Origin: Neobacillus jeddahensis
GTDB lineage: Bacteria > Bacillota > Bacilli > Bacillales > Cytobacillaceae
DNA length: 64,000 bases
Reading direction: 5' to 3'
Assembly (NCBI RefSeq): GCF_000612625.1
Contig: NZ_CCAS010000008.1
Coordinates: 61,821-125,820 of the forward strand
In this document: positions 1-10,247 of the stretch, piece by piece
How the letters are laid out: every line of letters starts with the position of its first letter
How positions within the stretch are numbered: the stretch's first letter is position 1
Notes under the pieces: generated by a model
What the model saw: only the letters and a program-made list of their open reading frames with translations
Told to the model about the DNA's origin: nothing
Database searches by the model: none
Made by a program: the position numbers and the translations under genes

Positions 1-518
1 GTGACATGGATTGGATTACGGATGGAGGCAGCGATAATTTCTGATTCGATGCCATGAACCGCAAAGATGTCGGAAATTTGTGAGATTAGATCTAAGCCAT
101 TTTGACCGATATCATCTAATCTGCCAAGGAATGGAGAAACATATGTAGCGCCTGCTCTAGCTGCAAGCAATGCTTGGTTTGCATTAAAGATTAAGGTAAC
201 GTTTGTTTTGATGCCTTCTTTTGAAAAAGCATGGCATGCTTTTAAGCCGTCTGGAGTCATGGGAACTTTTACGGTGATATTTGGTGCGATCGCTGCTAAT
301 TCTTTTCCTTCTCTAATCATGCCCTCTGCATCAAGAGCGATGACTTCAGCACTAACAGAACCAGGAACAAGCTCGGCAATTTCCTTGATACGTTCATGAA
401 ATGATACATCTTTTTCTCTTGCAACAAGCGATGGGTTGGTGGTAACCCCTGCTAGTAAGCCTAGTTCATGTACTTCGCGGATTTCATCCAAGTTTGCAGT
501 ATCAATAAAAAATTTCAT
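1..518 (-). CDS. tal: Transaldolase-like fructose-6-phosphate aldolase (partial, C-terminus beyond window)
   Basis: The minus-strand reading frame opens at an ATG at 516-518 and runs off the left edge, so about 172 residues are visible. It begins [15 protein letters not shown], has the VTTNPSL motif that opens small transaldolases, and continues with a TVKVPMT stretch that carries the Schiff-base lysine of the family. Such enzymes transfer or cleave dihydroxyacetone units from fructose 6-phosphate in the cytosol. A GGAGGG ribosome binding site precedes the start. It lies directly downstream of fbaA, as ywjH (tal) does in B. subtilis. Whether it acts as transaldolase or as F6P aldolase cannot be decided from the sequence. 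Confidence 0.9.
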   Translation of the reverse strand, partial: MKFFIDTANLDEIREVHELGLLAGVTTNPSLVAREKDVSFHERIKEIAELVPGSVSAEVIALDAEGMIREGKELAAIAPNITVKVPMTPDGLKACHAFSKEGIKTNVTLIFNANQALLAARAGATYVSPFLGRLDDIGQNGLDLISQISDIFAVHGIESEIIAASIRNPIHV

Positions 519-569
519 CGTTTTCCCTCCATTTTTTCGACTAAATTTTCAGACTCTAATTACAGACTG

Positions 570-594
570 AAACCGCCCTTAGTAAGGACGGTTT
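570..594 (-). other. Intercistronic hairpin between fbaA and tal
   Basis: A short perfect stem (AAACCG with CGGTTT, extended through CCTTA/TAAGG) lies between the fbaA stop and the tal start. It has no clear U-run on the minus strand. It could be a weak terminator or an RNA-processing hairpin that sets tal expression below fbaA. Confidence 0.4.
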
Positions 595-680
595 TCATCT
601 TATCATAATTTACGTCATCATGTTGTCTAATCGTGTCGATTGCCTTTCGTAGAAATGGCAATCCACGCTTTAGAAGTAGA

Positions 681-1535
681 TTACGCTCTGTTTGAAGAAC
701 CAAATTCACGGATTTTACCGATGACAGTTTCTTTAATCGCGTCACGAGCTGGTCCTAAATATTTTCGTGGATCGTACTCTTCAGGTAATGCTGCAAGTGT
801 TTCACGAACAGCTTTAGCAGAAGCGATTTGGTTTTCAGTGTTTACGTTGATTTTAGCAGTTCCAAGTGAAATTGATTTTTGAATATCCTTTGTAGGAATT
901 CCAGTTCCACCATGAAGAACTAACGGCATACCTGTAAGATTTCCGATTTCTTCCATTTCTTTGAAACCAAGGTTTGGTTCGCCTTTGTAAGGACCGTGAA
1001 CAGAACCTAATGCAGGAGCAAGGCAGTCAATACCAGTGCGTTTTACAAGTTCCACACACTCCTGGGCATCAGCGTACATGATTCCACCAATTACATCGTC
1101 CTCTTGTCCGCCAACAGTTCCTAATTCCGCCTCAACAGACACACCTTTTGAATGAGCATATTCTACTACTTTAGAAGTAGTTGCTACGTTTTCGTCAAAT
1201 GGGTGGTGAGAAGCATCGATCATAACTGAAGTGAAACCAGCGTCAATCGCTTCTTTACATTTATCAAAGCTTGAACCGTGGTCAAGGTGAATAGCCACTG
1301 GAACAGTAATTTTATAATCTTCCAATAAACCTTCTACCATTTTAACAACCGTTTTGAAACCGCCAATATAACGGCCAGCGCCTTCAGAAACACCTAGGAT
1401 AACTGGTGATTTTTCTGCTTCTGCCGCTTGAAGAATAGCTTGAGTGAACTCAAGATTATTAATGTTAAATTGCCCAACAGCGTAGCCTTCTGCTTTCGCT
1501 TTAATAAGCATGTCTTTCATTGATACTAAAGGCAT
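681..1535 (-). CDS. fbaA: Class II fructose-1,6-bisphosphate aldolase
   Basis: The 284-residue protein starts [20 protein letters not shown]. It shows the zinc-ligand motif HLDHGSS (around residue 85), the [14 protein letters not shown] segment, and GGTGIP near the C-terminus, all diagnostic of class II metal-dependent aldolases. It cleaves fructose 1,6-bisphosphate to glyceraldehyde 3-phosphate and dihydroxyacetone phosphate, and works in reverse in gluconeogenesis. The start at 1535 has a GGAGGAA ribosome binding site eight bases upstream. Length and neighbours (spo0F upstream, tal downstream) match B. subtilis fbaA. A roughly 300-bp gap upstream holds the spo0F terminator and presumably the fbaA promoter. 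Confidence 0.97.
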   Translation of the reverse strand: MPLVSMKDMLIKAKAEGYAVGQFNINNLEFTQAILQAAEAEKSPVILGVSEGAGRYIGGFKTVVKMVEGLLEDYKITVPVAIHLDHGSSFDKCKEAIDAGFTSVMIDASHHPFDENVATTSKVVEYAHSKGVSVEAELGTVGGQEDDVIGGIMYADAQECVELVKRTGIDCLAPALGSVHGPYKGEPNLGFKEMEEIGNLTGMPLVLHGGTGIPTKDIQKSISLGTAKINVNTENQIASAKAVRETLAALPEEYDPRKYLGPARDAIKETVIGKIREFGSSNRA

Positions 1536-1770
1536 AATTCTTCCTCCTTAAATTAGCTTACTATCATTTCTGTAACAGGGTCTTCCATAAAAGGATTTCC
1601 CTCTCATTTGTCGTTTATGTATAAATCAGAAATGATATTCAGCCTGTTAAAAGTTCATATGTATCATAACAAAACAACGGAGGAAATGCCATTATTCGAG
1701 CACAGTTTTTCAAACTGTCATAATGAAAGCGCACCCAACTTAATCCAGCGTTTTTCTAACTGGCTTTTAT

Positions 1771-1831
1771 AAAAAATAATGACGGTTCTGGTGATTCTTT
1801 CGTAAGGTACCACCAGAAATGCATTGTCATT
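1771..1831 (-). terminator. Rho-independent terminator of spo0F
   Basis: Just after the spo0F stop on the minus strand, AATGAC and TCTGGTG arms pair with CACCAGA and GTCATT, and the stem is followed by ATTTTTTAT. The rest of the 302-bp fbaA-spo0F gap shows no gene. Confidence 0.75.
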
Positions 1832-1837
1832 ATTTGA

Positions 1838-2209
1838 TTATTTTGTTTGCTGTGGAATATGTTTCCGAACCGCAGCCCGGATATCATCAATATCGAAGGG
1901 TTTCGCAAAATGAGTGATGGCGCCTAGGTCTTTGGCTTCTTGAATCATATCCAATTCGCCATAGGCAGTCATGATGATGACACGTATATCTGGGTCGATG
2001 ACTTTCATACGTTTCAGGATTTCAATCCCGTCCATTCCCGGTATTTTCATATCGAGCAAAACAAGGTCTGGGTCATGCTTTGTAACAATCTCTAATGCTT
2101 GAATGCCATTTGCTGCCTGAAATGTTTGGTATCCTTCTTTTTGAAATACCTCATTTAGTAAAATTCGAATACCAAATTGATCGTCTACAATTAAAATCTT
2201 CTCTTTCAT
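1838..2209 (-). CDS. spo0F: Sporulation phosphorelay response regulator Spo0F
   Basis: This is a stand-alone CheY-like receiver of 123 residues with no output domain. It has the acidic pair at DD (residues 9-10), the phosphoacceptor aspartate in [13 protein letters not shown] (D53 with this start, equivalent to B. subtilis D54), and the conserved lysine in FAKPFD. Spo0F takes phosphate from sporulation kinases and passes it to Spo0B and then Spo0A. The ATG at 2209 with AGGTGG five bases upstream gives the usual family length. A GTG three codons upstream (2218) is the alternative. It sits between fbaA and ywjG as in B. subtilis. Confidence 0.96.
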   Translation of the reverse strand: MKEKILIVDDQFGIRILLNEVFQKEGYQTFQAANGIQALEIVTKHDPDLVLLDMKIPGMDGIEILKRMKVIDPDIRVIIMTAYGELDMIQEAKDLGAITHFAKPFDIDDIRAAVRKHIPQQTK

Positions 2210-2397
2210 TAACTCCACCTCTTCCTTGTTTTTCTAGCATTACCTACTAATACCTATCACTAGTAATTCTTCGACCTGATTGGGGAGATTTCCTGCCTGT
2301 TTTTTCGGTCTGATGTGTTATTTTGTGGAATTTCTCATTTATTTTTTCATTATCCTGAAAAAGTTTATAATAGGTACGGTGATAAAGGAGGGTTAGT

Positions 2398-2928
2398 ATG
2401 TTAAAGATGTTTACTACCCAGTTAACAGGTGTATTTAAACGGCTTGCGGAAAAAGAGGAATTTTCATTTGAGGACGGAGCTCGCTTGCTGGCTCAAGCTC
2501 CAGTTGGGGACGGGTCGATCTATCTGTTCGGGACGAAGGAAATGAAGGCGGTCGAGTTTGAAGCGTTAGAAGGAGTTGAACCATTGGCGGCGGCGAGGGT
2601 TTTGACGATGTCAGCTGTTGAGGAGCTGACTGATGCGGATCGAGTCCTAATTTTCACCCGAAGCAATAGGGATACAGAAGCGCTAGAGCTGGCGCGGTTG
2701 CTCCATGAAAAAATGATTCCGTTTGTCGCAGTTTCGACTGTGTTGGACGGGGTTGATTTGGATTTGGCGGATTTAGCGGATGTCCATCTTGATTTGCGAT
2801 TGACAAAAGGATTGCTGCCGGACGATGTCGGTAACCGCTTTGGCTATCCTACTGCGCTGGTGGCCTTATTCGTCTATTATGGCTTGAAGTTTACGATTGA
2901 TGAAATTTTGGTAGAGTTTGCGGAATAA
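2398..2928 (+). CDS. ywjG: DUF2529 protein, YwjG-like
   Basis: This 176-residue protein starts MLKMFTTQLTGVFKRLAEKE after a GGAGGG ribosome binding site. It is soluble, with no membrane segments. The pattern of a phosphosugar-binding (SIS-like) fold is suggested by alternating hydrophobic strands such as ADRVLIFTRSN and IPFVAVSTVLDG. Position (divergent from spo0F, convergent with pyrG) and length match B. subtilis ywjG, whose function is unknown. A rho-independent terminator follows immediately. Confidence 0.85.
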   Translation: MLKMFTTQLTGVFKRLAEKEEFSFEDGARLLAQAPVGDGSIYLFGTKEMKAVEFEALEGVEPLAAARVLTMSAVEELTDADRVLIFTRSNRDTEALELARLLHEKMIPFVAVSTVLDGVDLDLADLADVHLDLRLTKGLLPDDVGNRFGYPTALVALFVYYGLKFTIDEILVEFAE

Positions 2929-2956
2929 AACAGGGCCGGTATGGCCTTGTTTTTTT
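2929..2956 (+). terminator. Terminator of ywjG
   Basis: An AACAGGGCC arm pairs with GGCCTTGTT across a five-base loop, followed by a run of T, starting two bases after the ywjG stop codon. Confidence 0.8.
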
Positions 2957-2967
2957 GCGTGGATTTT

Positions 2968-3072
2968 GGATTGGGTCATTTTCCGAGGGCATTGGATCAT
3001 TTTTCGCAGGCATTGGAGCATTTTCCGAAGGCATTGGATCATTTTCCACAGGCATTGGATCATTTCCGCAAA
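2968..3072. repeat. Tandem array, five copies with exact 21-bp period
   Basis: The core GCATTGGATCATTTTCC begins at 2989, 3010, 3031 and 3052, with a more degenerate copy at 2968. Copies are contiguous and differ at only a few positions. The array lies between the facing terminators of ywjG and pyrG. The short frames through it are by-products of the 21-bp (seven-codon) period and have no ribosome binding site. Confidence 0.85.
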
Positions 3073-3112
3073 CGAACGGATAATTTTCCATTTACACCCA
3101 AAAACACGCACT

Positions 3113-3151
3113 AAAAAAACCAGTTCCCCACCAACGGCGGAGAACTGGTTT
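3113..3151 (-). terminator. Terminator of pyrG
   Basis: AAACCAGTTC and GAACTGGTTT form a ten-base-pair stem ten bases past the pyrG stop on the minus strand, followed by a T-run (A-run at 3113-3119 on the plus strand). Confidence 0.85.
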
Positions 3152-3160
3152 CAACACAGC

Positions 3161-4828
<1,668 letters not shown>

Positions 4829-4845
4829 CTATTGCTCCAAAAACG

Positions 4846-4873
4846 AAAAACCCCCGTCAGACGGGAGGTTTTT
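4846..4873 (-). terminator. Second terminator-like hairpin in the pyrG leader
   Basis: AAAAACC and GGTTTTT arms, extended by CCGTC/GACGG with a mismatch, form a stem ending in TTTTT on the minus strand, downstream of the attenuator hairpin and upstream of the pyrG ribosome binding site. It could be a second attenuation step. No competing structure was worked out. Confidence 0.5.
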
Positions 4874-4914
4874 AAAAATAAAAAGCGCTCCTTCTCGCTA
4901 TTGCAAGGGAGCGC
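4874..4914 (-). promoter_or_regulatory. pyrG attenuator (CTP-sensing intrinsic terminator)
   Basis: On the minus strand GCGCTCC pairs with GGAGCGC and is followed by TTTTTATTTT. The 5' arm continues as CUCCCUU, a pyrimidine stretch able to pair with a run of G. In B. subtilis, low CTP makes RNA polymerase add extra G residues at the GGG start of the pyrG transcript, and that G-run pairs with this arm and prevents termination. The same parts are present here, so the same regulation is inferred. Confidence 0.85.
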
Positions 4915-4951
4915 ATATAAGTAATCATCATTCGTCCTTTTAAAAGGAGCC

Positions 4952-4988
4952 CAAAAAAGATAATACAGAAGCCTGAATAAAAAGTCAA
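4952..4988 (-). promoter_or_regulatory. pyrG promoter with GGGCTC start
   Basis: Minus-strand TTGACT (4983-4988), a 17-base spacer and TATTAT (4960-4965) are followed seven bases later by GGGCTC at 4952-4947. This is the initially transcribed sequence required for reiterative G addition at B. subtilis pyrG. Confidence 0.85.
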
Positions 4989-5008
4989 GCTGATTCATCT
5001 GTCAAAAT

Positions 5009-5036
5009 AGGAGGCAGAGTGCGGTAACATCCTCCC
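5009..5036 (-). terminator. Probable terminator of rpoE
   Basis: GGAGG and CCTCC arms with an interrupted middle, followed on the minus strand by TATTTT, lie just after the rpoE stop and before the pyrG promoter. The stem is modest. Confidence 0.4.
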
Positions 5037-5046
5037 GTTCGATCGA

Positions 5047-5622
5047 TTATTCTTCTTCCTCTTCTTCAAACACTTCGTCTTCTTCCTCGTCGTCAAGATC
5101 TTCGTCTTCATCTAATTTAAATTCTTCATCGTCTTCAAGGACTTCATCATCATCATCATCATCATCGTCGTCAAAATCATCGACTTCATCTAGATCAAGT
5201 TCCTCTTCATCATCAAGTAAATCGTCTTCGTCCTCAAAATCGTCGAGATCGTCATAATCTTCTTCTTCTCCGATTGCATCGAAATCTTCGAGTTCTTCTT
5301 CGTCGACCACTTTCTTTGCCTTTTTCTTCTTCGGCTTCACAACCGTTACCACTTCTTCCTCAGCAGTATCAACTGGGTACCAAACGCGAAGGCCCCAACG
5401 GTTTTCTCCTAATGATAGGAAGCGGCCATCGATATTCATGTCTGTATAAAATTGTGCCAAGCGGGTTCTGATTTCTTCGTCGGAAATTTTAGCTGCTGCT
5501 TTAATCTCACTGACTAATTCATTAAATGAGATGGGCTGCTTGCTAGTTTTTAAATATTCAAAAGCCATTTCGATGAGGGATAATTCTTTTAATTCCTCTT
5601 TTGAGTATTGTGCTAAACTCAA
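5047..5622 (-). CDS. rpoE: RNA polymerase delta subunit
   Basis: The folded N-terminal domain (QYSKEELKELSLIEMAFEYL, then NRWGLRVWYPVD near residue 85) is followed by a nearly pure Asp/Glu tail of about 85 residues. Delta increases RNA polymerase recycling and promoter selectivity in Firmicutes. I choose a TTG start at 5622. An AGGAAG site lies eight bases upstream, and this places the start four residues before QYS, as in B. subtilis RpoE (MGIKQYS). That gives 191 residues. A GTG nine codons earlier (5649) lacks a good site. The GAT/GAA-rich tail makes the DNA locally repetitive. Confidence 0.95.
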   Translation of the reverse strand: MSLAQYSKEELKELSLIEMAFEYLKTSKQPISFNELVSEIKAAAKISDEEIRTRLAQFYTDMNIDGRFLSLGENRWGLRVWYPVDTAEEEVVTVVKPKKKKAKKVVDEEELEDFDAIGEEEDYDDLDDFEDEDDLLDDEEELDLDEVDDFDDDDDDDDDEVLEDDEEFKLDEDEDLDDEEEDEVFEEEEEE

Positions 5623-5813
5623 TTTTGGCACTTCCTTTCTATTTAACACTCTTATAAAGTGATTAAGGGAAAATCCTTAAGATGCTAATATGTATGGCAT
5701 GTTGGGGAATGGTCTAGCTTGTTAGCGTTCATCGTCATTCCGCATTTCTCCAAATTTGCATATTCTTCATTATAAACAAATTCTTGGGGTTTATGCTAGT
5801 TCTAGTTATAGTT

Positions 5814-6011
5814 TCATTCTATTTTTTCCTTTGATGACAGCTCACTAGTTTGTTTCTTCTGTTCCTTAAGCTTTTTTATCTCTTTAATTGAGATAATCAA
5901 AAAAAAGATCGCCAGCAAAAGGAAGGATATCGCACCTAGTTGACGTTGGTAGAGATAGTAAAATGGCCAGGCAACAATCACTAACACAATCATTATATGA
6001 CTACCCTTCAT
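5814..6011 (-). CDS. Small membrane protein of unknown function
   Basis: This is a 65-residue frame with an AGGTGG ribosome binding site. Two hydrophobic segments (about residues 7-20 and 27-43, FLLLAIFFLIISI) are followed by a lysine- and glutamate-rich cytoplasmic tail (KEIKKLKEQKKQ). I do not recognise a family. It stands alone between rpoE and the acyl-CoA cluster, where B. subtilis has no obvious counterpart. The ribosome binding site and membrane pattern support a real gene. Confidence 0.6.
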   Translation of the reverse strand: MKGSHIMIVLVIVAWPFYYLYQRQLGAISFLLLAIFFLIISIKEIKKLKEQKKQTSELSSKEKIE

Positions 6012-6127
6012 CCGTATCCACCTGCCCGTAATCCCTAAGAAGTTTGAATGCTAGTATATTATATAAGATATGAGATTATTTTACATCTTTAAGGAAAATA
6101 TTTTTTATCCGTGCATTCAAAACAGTA

Positions 6128-6168
6128 GTGTCAGGCACCATGTGAAAATTTCACATGGTGCCTGACAC
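6128..6168. repeat. Perfect palindrome of the GTGTCAGGCACC repeat family
   Basis: Two 20-base arms starting GTGTCAGGCACC and ending GGTGCCTGACAC are separated by one base, just downstream of icmF. On the minus strand it can act as the icmF terminator-like hairpin. Shorter members occur at 29040-29052 and 30494-30510. Confidence 0.8.
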
Positions 6169-6177
6169 CGTTTCTAC

Positions 6178-9100
6178 TTACATATTTCTTCGGTATTGTC
6201 CACCGACTTCGTAGAGGGCTCTGGTGATTTGGCCGAGGCTGGCGACTTTGACGGTTTCCATTAATTCGGCGAACACGTTGCCATGATTGACGGCAGCTTC
6301 CTTCAAGCGCGTTAAGGCCGCGGCTGCTTCGTCCGCATGCGCCTTCTGGAAGGCCCGCAAATTGTGTATTTGCAGCTCCTTCTCCTCCTTTGTCGCCCGC
6401 GCCAGCTCCATATTATTAACATCCTCCACTGAAGGTGGATTCGGATTCAAATACGTATTCACGCCGATAATCGGCAGCTCGCCCGTATGCTTCTTCATCT
6501 CATAATACATCGATTCATCTTGAATCTTGCCGCGTTGGTACTGCGTTTCCATCGAACCAAGCACCCCGCCGCGGTCATTCAAGCGTTCAAACTCCTGGAG
6601 CACGGCCTCCTCGACCAACTCGGTTAACTCTTCCACAATAAACGAACCCTGCAACGGATTCTCATTTTTCGTTAACCCGTGCTCCTTCGTAATAATCATC
6701 TGAATCGCCATCGCCCGGCGCACCGATTCCTCCGTCGGCGTCGTGATCGCTTCATCATAGGCATTCGTATGCAGCGAATTACAATTATCATGCAAAGCCA
6801 TTAACGCCTGCAATGTCGTCCGGATATCATTAAAGTCAATTTCCTGGGCATGGAGTGAGCGGCCCGAGGTCTGCACATGGTATTTTAACTTTTGACTGCG
6901 CTCATTGGCTCCATACTTATCGCGCATGACCGTTGCCCAAATCCTCCGCGCCACCCGGCCAATCACCGTATACTCTGGATCCAAGCCATTCGAGAAAAAG
7001 AATGACAAGTTTGGCGCAAAATCATCAATCTTCATGCCACGACTCAAATAATACTCGACATACGTAAAGCCATTTGACAGCGTAAACGCCAGCTGCGATA
7101 TCGGATTGGCCCCAGCTTCGGCAATATGGTAACCGCTGATCGAAACCGAATAATAGTTGCGCACTTGATGATCAATGAAATATTGCTGAATATCGCCCAT
7201 CATTCGCAAGGCAAATTCCGTTGAAAAAATACACGTATTCTGACCTTGGTCTTCTTTTAAAATATCGGCCTGAACCGTCCCACGGACTGTTCGTAATGTA
7301 TAGGCACGTACCGCAGCAAACTCCTCGACCGTTAACACACGGCCAAGCTCCGCCTCTTTCCGTAAAACCTGCTGGTCAATCGCCGTATTCATAAACATCG
7401 CCAAAATAATCGGTGCCGGTCCATTGATTGTCATCGACACCGACGTCGACGGATGACATAAATCAAAACCGTCATACAGCTTTTTCATATCATCTAACGT
7501 ACAAACGCTGACGCCACTTTCGCCGACCTTCCCATATATATCCGGACGATAATCGGGATCTTCGCCATAAAGCGTCACCGAGTCAAACGCCGTACTTAAA
7601 CGCTTCGCCGCATCATCCTTCGATAAATAGTGGAAGCGGCGATTCGTCCGCTCTGGCGTTCCCTCCCCGGCAAATTGCCGTTTCGGGTCCTCCCCTTCGC
7701 GCTTAAACGGAAATACCCCAGCCGTATACGGGAACGCCCCCGGCACATTCTCCTGGTACACCCAACGGATGATTTCCCCATAATCCTTATAGCGTGGCAA
7801 GGCTACCTTCGGGATATCCAGCCCGGATAAGCTTGTTGATTTTAGTACCGTGATAATCTCTTTATCACGAATGCGCGTCACCAATTGGTCACCGGCATAA
7901 GCGGCCCTCGTATCTGCCCAACCCGCCAGAATTTTCCGCGATTCCGCCGTCAGCTGTGCTTCCGTCTCCTGCCTGACAACCTCCAAAGCCGCCACCACCG
8001 CTGGTTGATCCTGCACCGCGGTAATAGCTCCTTCAAGCTGAAATAATTTCCGGGCAATATTCGCTTGCTCCTCCGCCTTGCGATGATAGCCGCGCACCGT
8101 TTCCGAGATTTCCCGTAAATAATAACGGCGGTCCGTCGGAATGATGACATTTTGTTTTTCAACAATTGCCTCTTTACTAAACGACGTCACCCAATCCGTC
8201 GCCATCTTCTGATTCACTTTTTCCACTAACGCTGCGAACAAAGCATTCGTGCCTGGATCATGAAATTGGCTTGCAATCGTCCCGTACACTGGCATTTCAG
8301 CTAACTCTTTTTCAAACAGCATATAGTTGCGCTGGTACTGCTTTTGCACCTGGCGCTTCGCATCCTCTGAGCCCTTACGCTCAAATTTATTGATGACAAT
8401 TAAATCGGCAAAATCAAGCATATCAATTTTTTCCAGCTGGGAAGGGGCGCCAAATTCACTCGTCATGACGTACAAGGACACATCACAAATTTCCGTAATT
8501 TCCGCATCACCTTGGCCAATCCCGCTCGTTTCAACAATCACCAGGTCAAAACCAGCCGCCTTTGTCACCGCGACCGCATCCTTAATCGCAAGCGAAAGTT
8601 CACTTTTCGAATGTCGTGTTGCAAGGCTGCGCATATACACATTTGCCGAAAAAATGGCATTCATGCGGATCCTGTCACCAAGCAAGGCACCGCCCGTTTT
8701 TTGTTTTGTCGGATCGACCGAGAGAATCGCGACCCGCTTCTCCGGAAATTCATTGATGAAGCGGCGGATTAATTCATCCGTTAACGAGCTTTTTCCCGCC
8801 CCGCCCGTCCCGGTAATCCCGACAACGGGAATCTCCTTTTCGAGCGACTTCACCTGTTCCAATACTTGCTCAGCTGCCGCCGCGGCCTCGTTTTGTTTAT
8901 CCACATGCAACTCTGCTAGGGTAATCAGCTTAGCAATACTATTTACATCGCCTGATGGCAGTTTTTCGATTTGCTCCGTTACGTTCATTTCCACTGTGGA
9001 AAAATCACATTCCTGAATCATCCGATCGATCATGCCCTGAAGCCCGAGCATGCGGCCATCCTCCGGCGAGAAAATCTGCGCAATCCCATAGGCATGCAGC

Positions 9101-9426
9101 TCATCCATTTCCCGTGGGATAATCACCCCGCCGCCACCGCCATAAATCCGGATATGTGGTGCACCCTTTTCCTTTAATAGGTCATACATATATTTAAAGT
9201 ATTCAACATGCCCACCTTGATATGACGAAATGGCGATGCCCTGGACATCCTCTTGAATCGCAGCATTAACAACCTCCTCAACCGAGCGGTTATGACCAAG
9301 ATGAATCACTTCCGCGCCACTTGCCTGGAGAATCCGTCTCATAATATTAATCGAAGCATCATGCCCGTCAAACAAACTCGACGCCGTCACAAAGCGGATA
9401 TGATGCCTTGGCTGATAAGTCCCCAT
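6178..9426 (-). CDS. icmF: Fused isobutyryl-CoA mutase (B12-dependent)
   Basis: From ATG 9426 ([24 protein letters not shown] site upstream) the product is 1082 residues. Order of domains: a cobalamin-binding domain at the N-terminus with DGHDAS (residues 20-25, His22 the likely lower cobalt ligand); a MeaB-like GTPase with Walker [10 protein letters not shown] (206-214) and NKFERKG; and a methylmalonyl-CoA-mutase-like barrel filling the second half. This single-chain layout is that of IcmF, which interconverts isobutyryl-CoA and n-butyryl-CoA and carries its own G-protein chaperone. Some IcmF enzymes also act on pivalyl- or isovaleryl-CoA, and the substrate cannot be settled here. It follows a TetR regulator and acyl-CoA dehydrogenases, suggesting branched-chain acyl-CoA catabolism. 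Confidence 0.95.
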   Translation of the reverse strand: MGTYQPRHHIRFVTASSLFDGHDASINIMRRILQASGAEVIHLGHNRSVEEVVNAAIQEDVQGIAISSYQGGHVEYFKYMYDLLKEKGAPHIRIYGGGGGVIIPREMDELHAYGIAQIFSPEDGRMLGLQGMIDRMIQECDFSTVEMNVTEQIEKLPSGDVNSIAKLITLAELHVDKQNEAAAAAEQVLEQVKSLEKEIPVVGITGTGGAGKSSLTDELIRRFINEFPEKRVAILSVDPTKQKTGGALLGDRIRMNAIFSANVYMRSLATRHSKSELSLAIKDAVAVTKAAGFDLVIVETSGIGQGDAEITEICDVSLYVMTSEFGAPSQLEKIDMLDFADLIVINKFERKGSEDAKRQVQKQYQRNYMLFEKELAEMPVYGTIASQFHDPGTNALFAALVEKVNQKMATDWVTSFSKEAIVEKQNVIIPTDRRYYLREISETVRGYHRKAEEQANIARKLFQLEGAITAVQDQPAVVAALEVVRQETEAQLTAESRKILAGWADTRAAYAGDQLVTRIRDKEIITVLKSTSLSGLDIPKVALPRYKDYGEIIRWVYQENVPGAFPYTAGVFPFKREGEDPKRQFAGEGTPERTNRRFHYLSKDDAAKRLSTAFDSVTLYGEDPDYRPDIYGKVGESGVSVCTLDDMKKLYDGFDLCHPSTSVSMTINGPAPIILAMFMNTAIDQQVLRKEAELGRVLTVEEFAAVRAYTLRTVRGTVQADILKEDQGQNTCIFSTEFALRMMGDIQQYFIDHQVRNYYSVSISGYHIAEAGANPISQLAFTLSNGFTYVEYYLSRGMKIDDFAPNLSFFFSNGLDPEYTVIGRVARRIWATVMRDKYGANERSQKLKYHVQTSGRSLHAQEIDFNDIRTTLQALMALHDNCNSLHTNAYDEAITTPTEESVRRAMAIQMIITKEHGLTKNENPLQGSFIVEELTELVEEAVLQEFERLNDRGGVLGSMETQYQRGKIQDESMYYEMKKHTGELPIIGVNTYLNPNPPSVEDVNNMELARATKEEKELQIHNLRAFQKAHADEAAAALTRLKEAAVNHGNVFAELMETVKVASLGQITRALYEVGGQYRRNM

Positions 9427-9585
9427 CGTGCTCCCCCTTTTAAAAATGACCTGCATTCTCCCTGTTTGGAAAAACCTACTTTTATAAAAATGAACCTTGT
9501 CTCCCACTCGCCACTTGATAGCCTGATCGGAATTTTTGCCTTTACCGAGACAGCAAAACCATCCGACCTGCCCTATCGTTATTTC

Positions 9586-10233
9586 TCAGATACCTTTTTT
9601 CGCCGCCGCACCGTCGCCAACAATCCCTGTTAACAAAAGCTCCGTCTGCAACTCAATATATTCTTCCAACGTAAATAGCTTCCGCAACGCCCAGCGCCGA
9701 AACCCCCACATTTGCCCTTGGACAAAAATATTATGGGCAATAATTTCGACCTGTTTTTCCGAAAGATGCAACTCTCCGTTTTCCACACAGCGTGACAACA
9801 GATTCTCAAACATCCCCACCATCGCCATTTCCTTTTTCAGAACATACGGGAGGGCATCCTTCGACAGCGACTTCACTTCCTGATACATGACGAGCACTTC
9901 CGCCTGCATTTCATCCATGACTTGAAAAAAATTAGCGATGCCAAGCTTCAAGCTTTCCAATGTCCCCTTTTTCAAGGCAAGATCCTGCTGAAGACGCTCG
10001 CTGACATGGTCATAAATGCTATCACAGACGAGGTAAAGGACATCCTCCTTCGTGCGAATGTATTCATACAGCGTGCCGATACTAAAACCGGCGGCCTTGG
10101 CAATCTCTCTCGTCGTTGTCCGGTGAAACCCCTTTTCTTTAAAAAGTGTAACGGCCCCTTTGATCATTTGATCACGCCTTTTTTGGACAAGGCGCTCATC
10201 CTTGACGGAGGCCTGAACTTCGCGCTTTTTCAT
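9586..10233 (-). CDS. TetR/AcrR-family regulator of acyl-CoA metabolism
   Basis: The 215-residue protein has a basic N-terminus and a TetR helix-turn-helix at about residues 23-65 (GAVTLFKEKGFHRTTTREIA, then FSIGTLYEYIRTKED), followed by a helical ligand-binding domain. Acyl-CoA-responsive FadR-type repressors share this plan. The gene starts 14 bases after the upstream acyl-CoA dehydrogenase stop, so it is probably co-transcribed and may control the cluster. Candidate ligands are acyl-CoAs. This could be the FadR that reads the operator at 17546-17563 or a second, local regulator. Confidence 0.85.
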   Translation of the reverse strand: MKKREVQASVKDERLVQKRRDQMIKGAVTLFKEKGFHRTTTREIAKAAGFSIGTLYEYIRTKEDVLYLVCDSIYDHVSERLQQDLALKKGTLESLKLGIANFFQVMDEMQAEVLVMYQEVKSLSKDALPYVLKKEMAMVGMFENLLSRCVENGELHLSEKQVEIIAHNIFVQGQMWGFRRWALRKLFTLEEYIELQTELLLTGIVGDGAAAKKGI

Positions 10234-10247
10234 CCCCTATATCCGCC

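Noticed and set aside
2866..3111. Repetitive Met-Ile-Gln-Cys reading frame over the 21-bp array
   Set aside because: A 21-bp period is seven codons and gives repeated peptides in any open frame; no start signal is present.
8327..9016. 229-residue open frame on the plus strand inside icmF
   Set aside because: It is antisense to a well-supported gene; long opposite-strand frames are a by-product of codon usage there.
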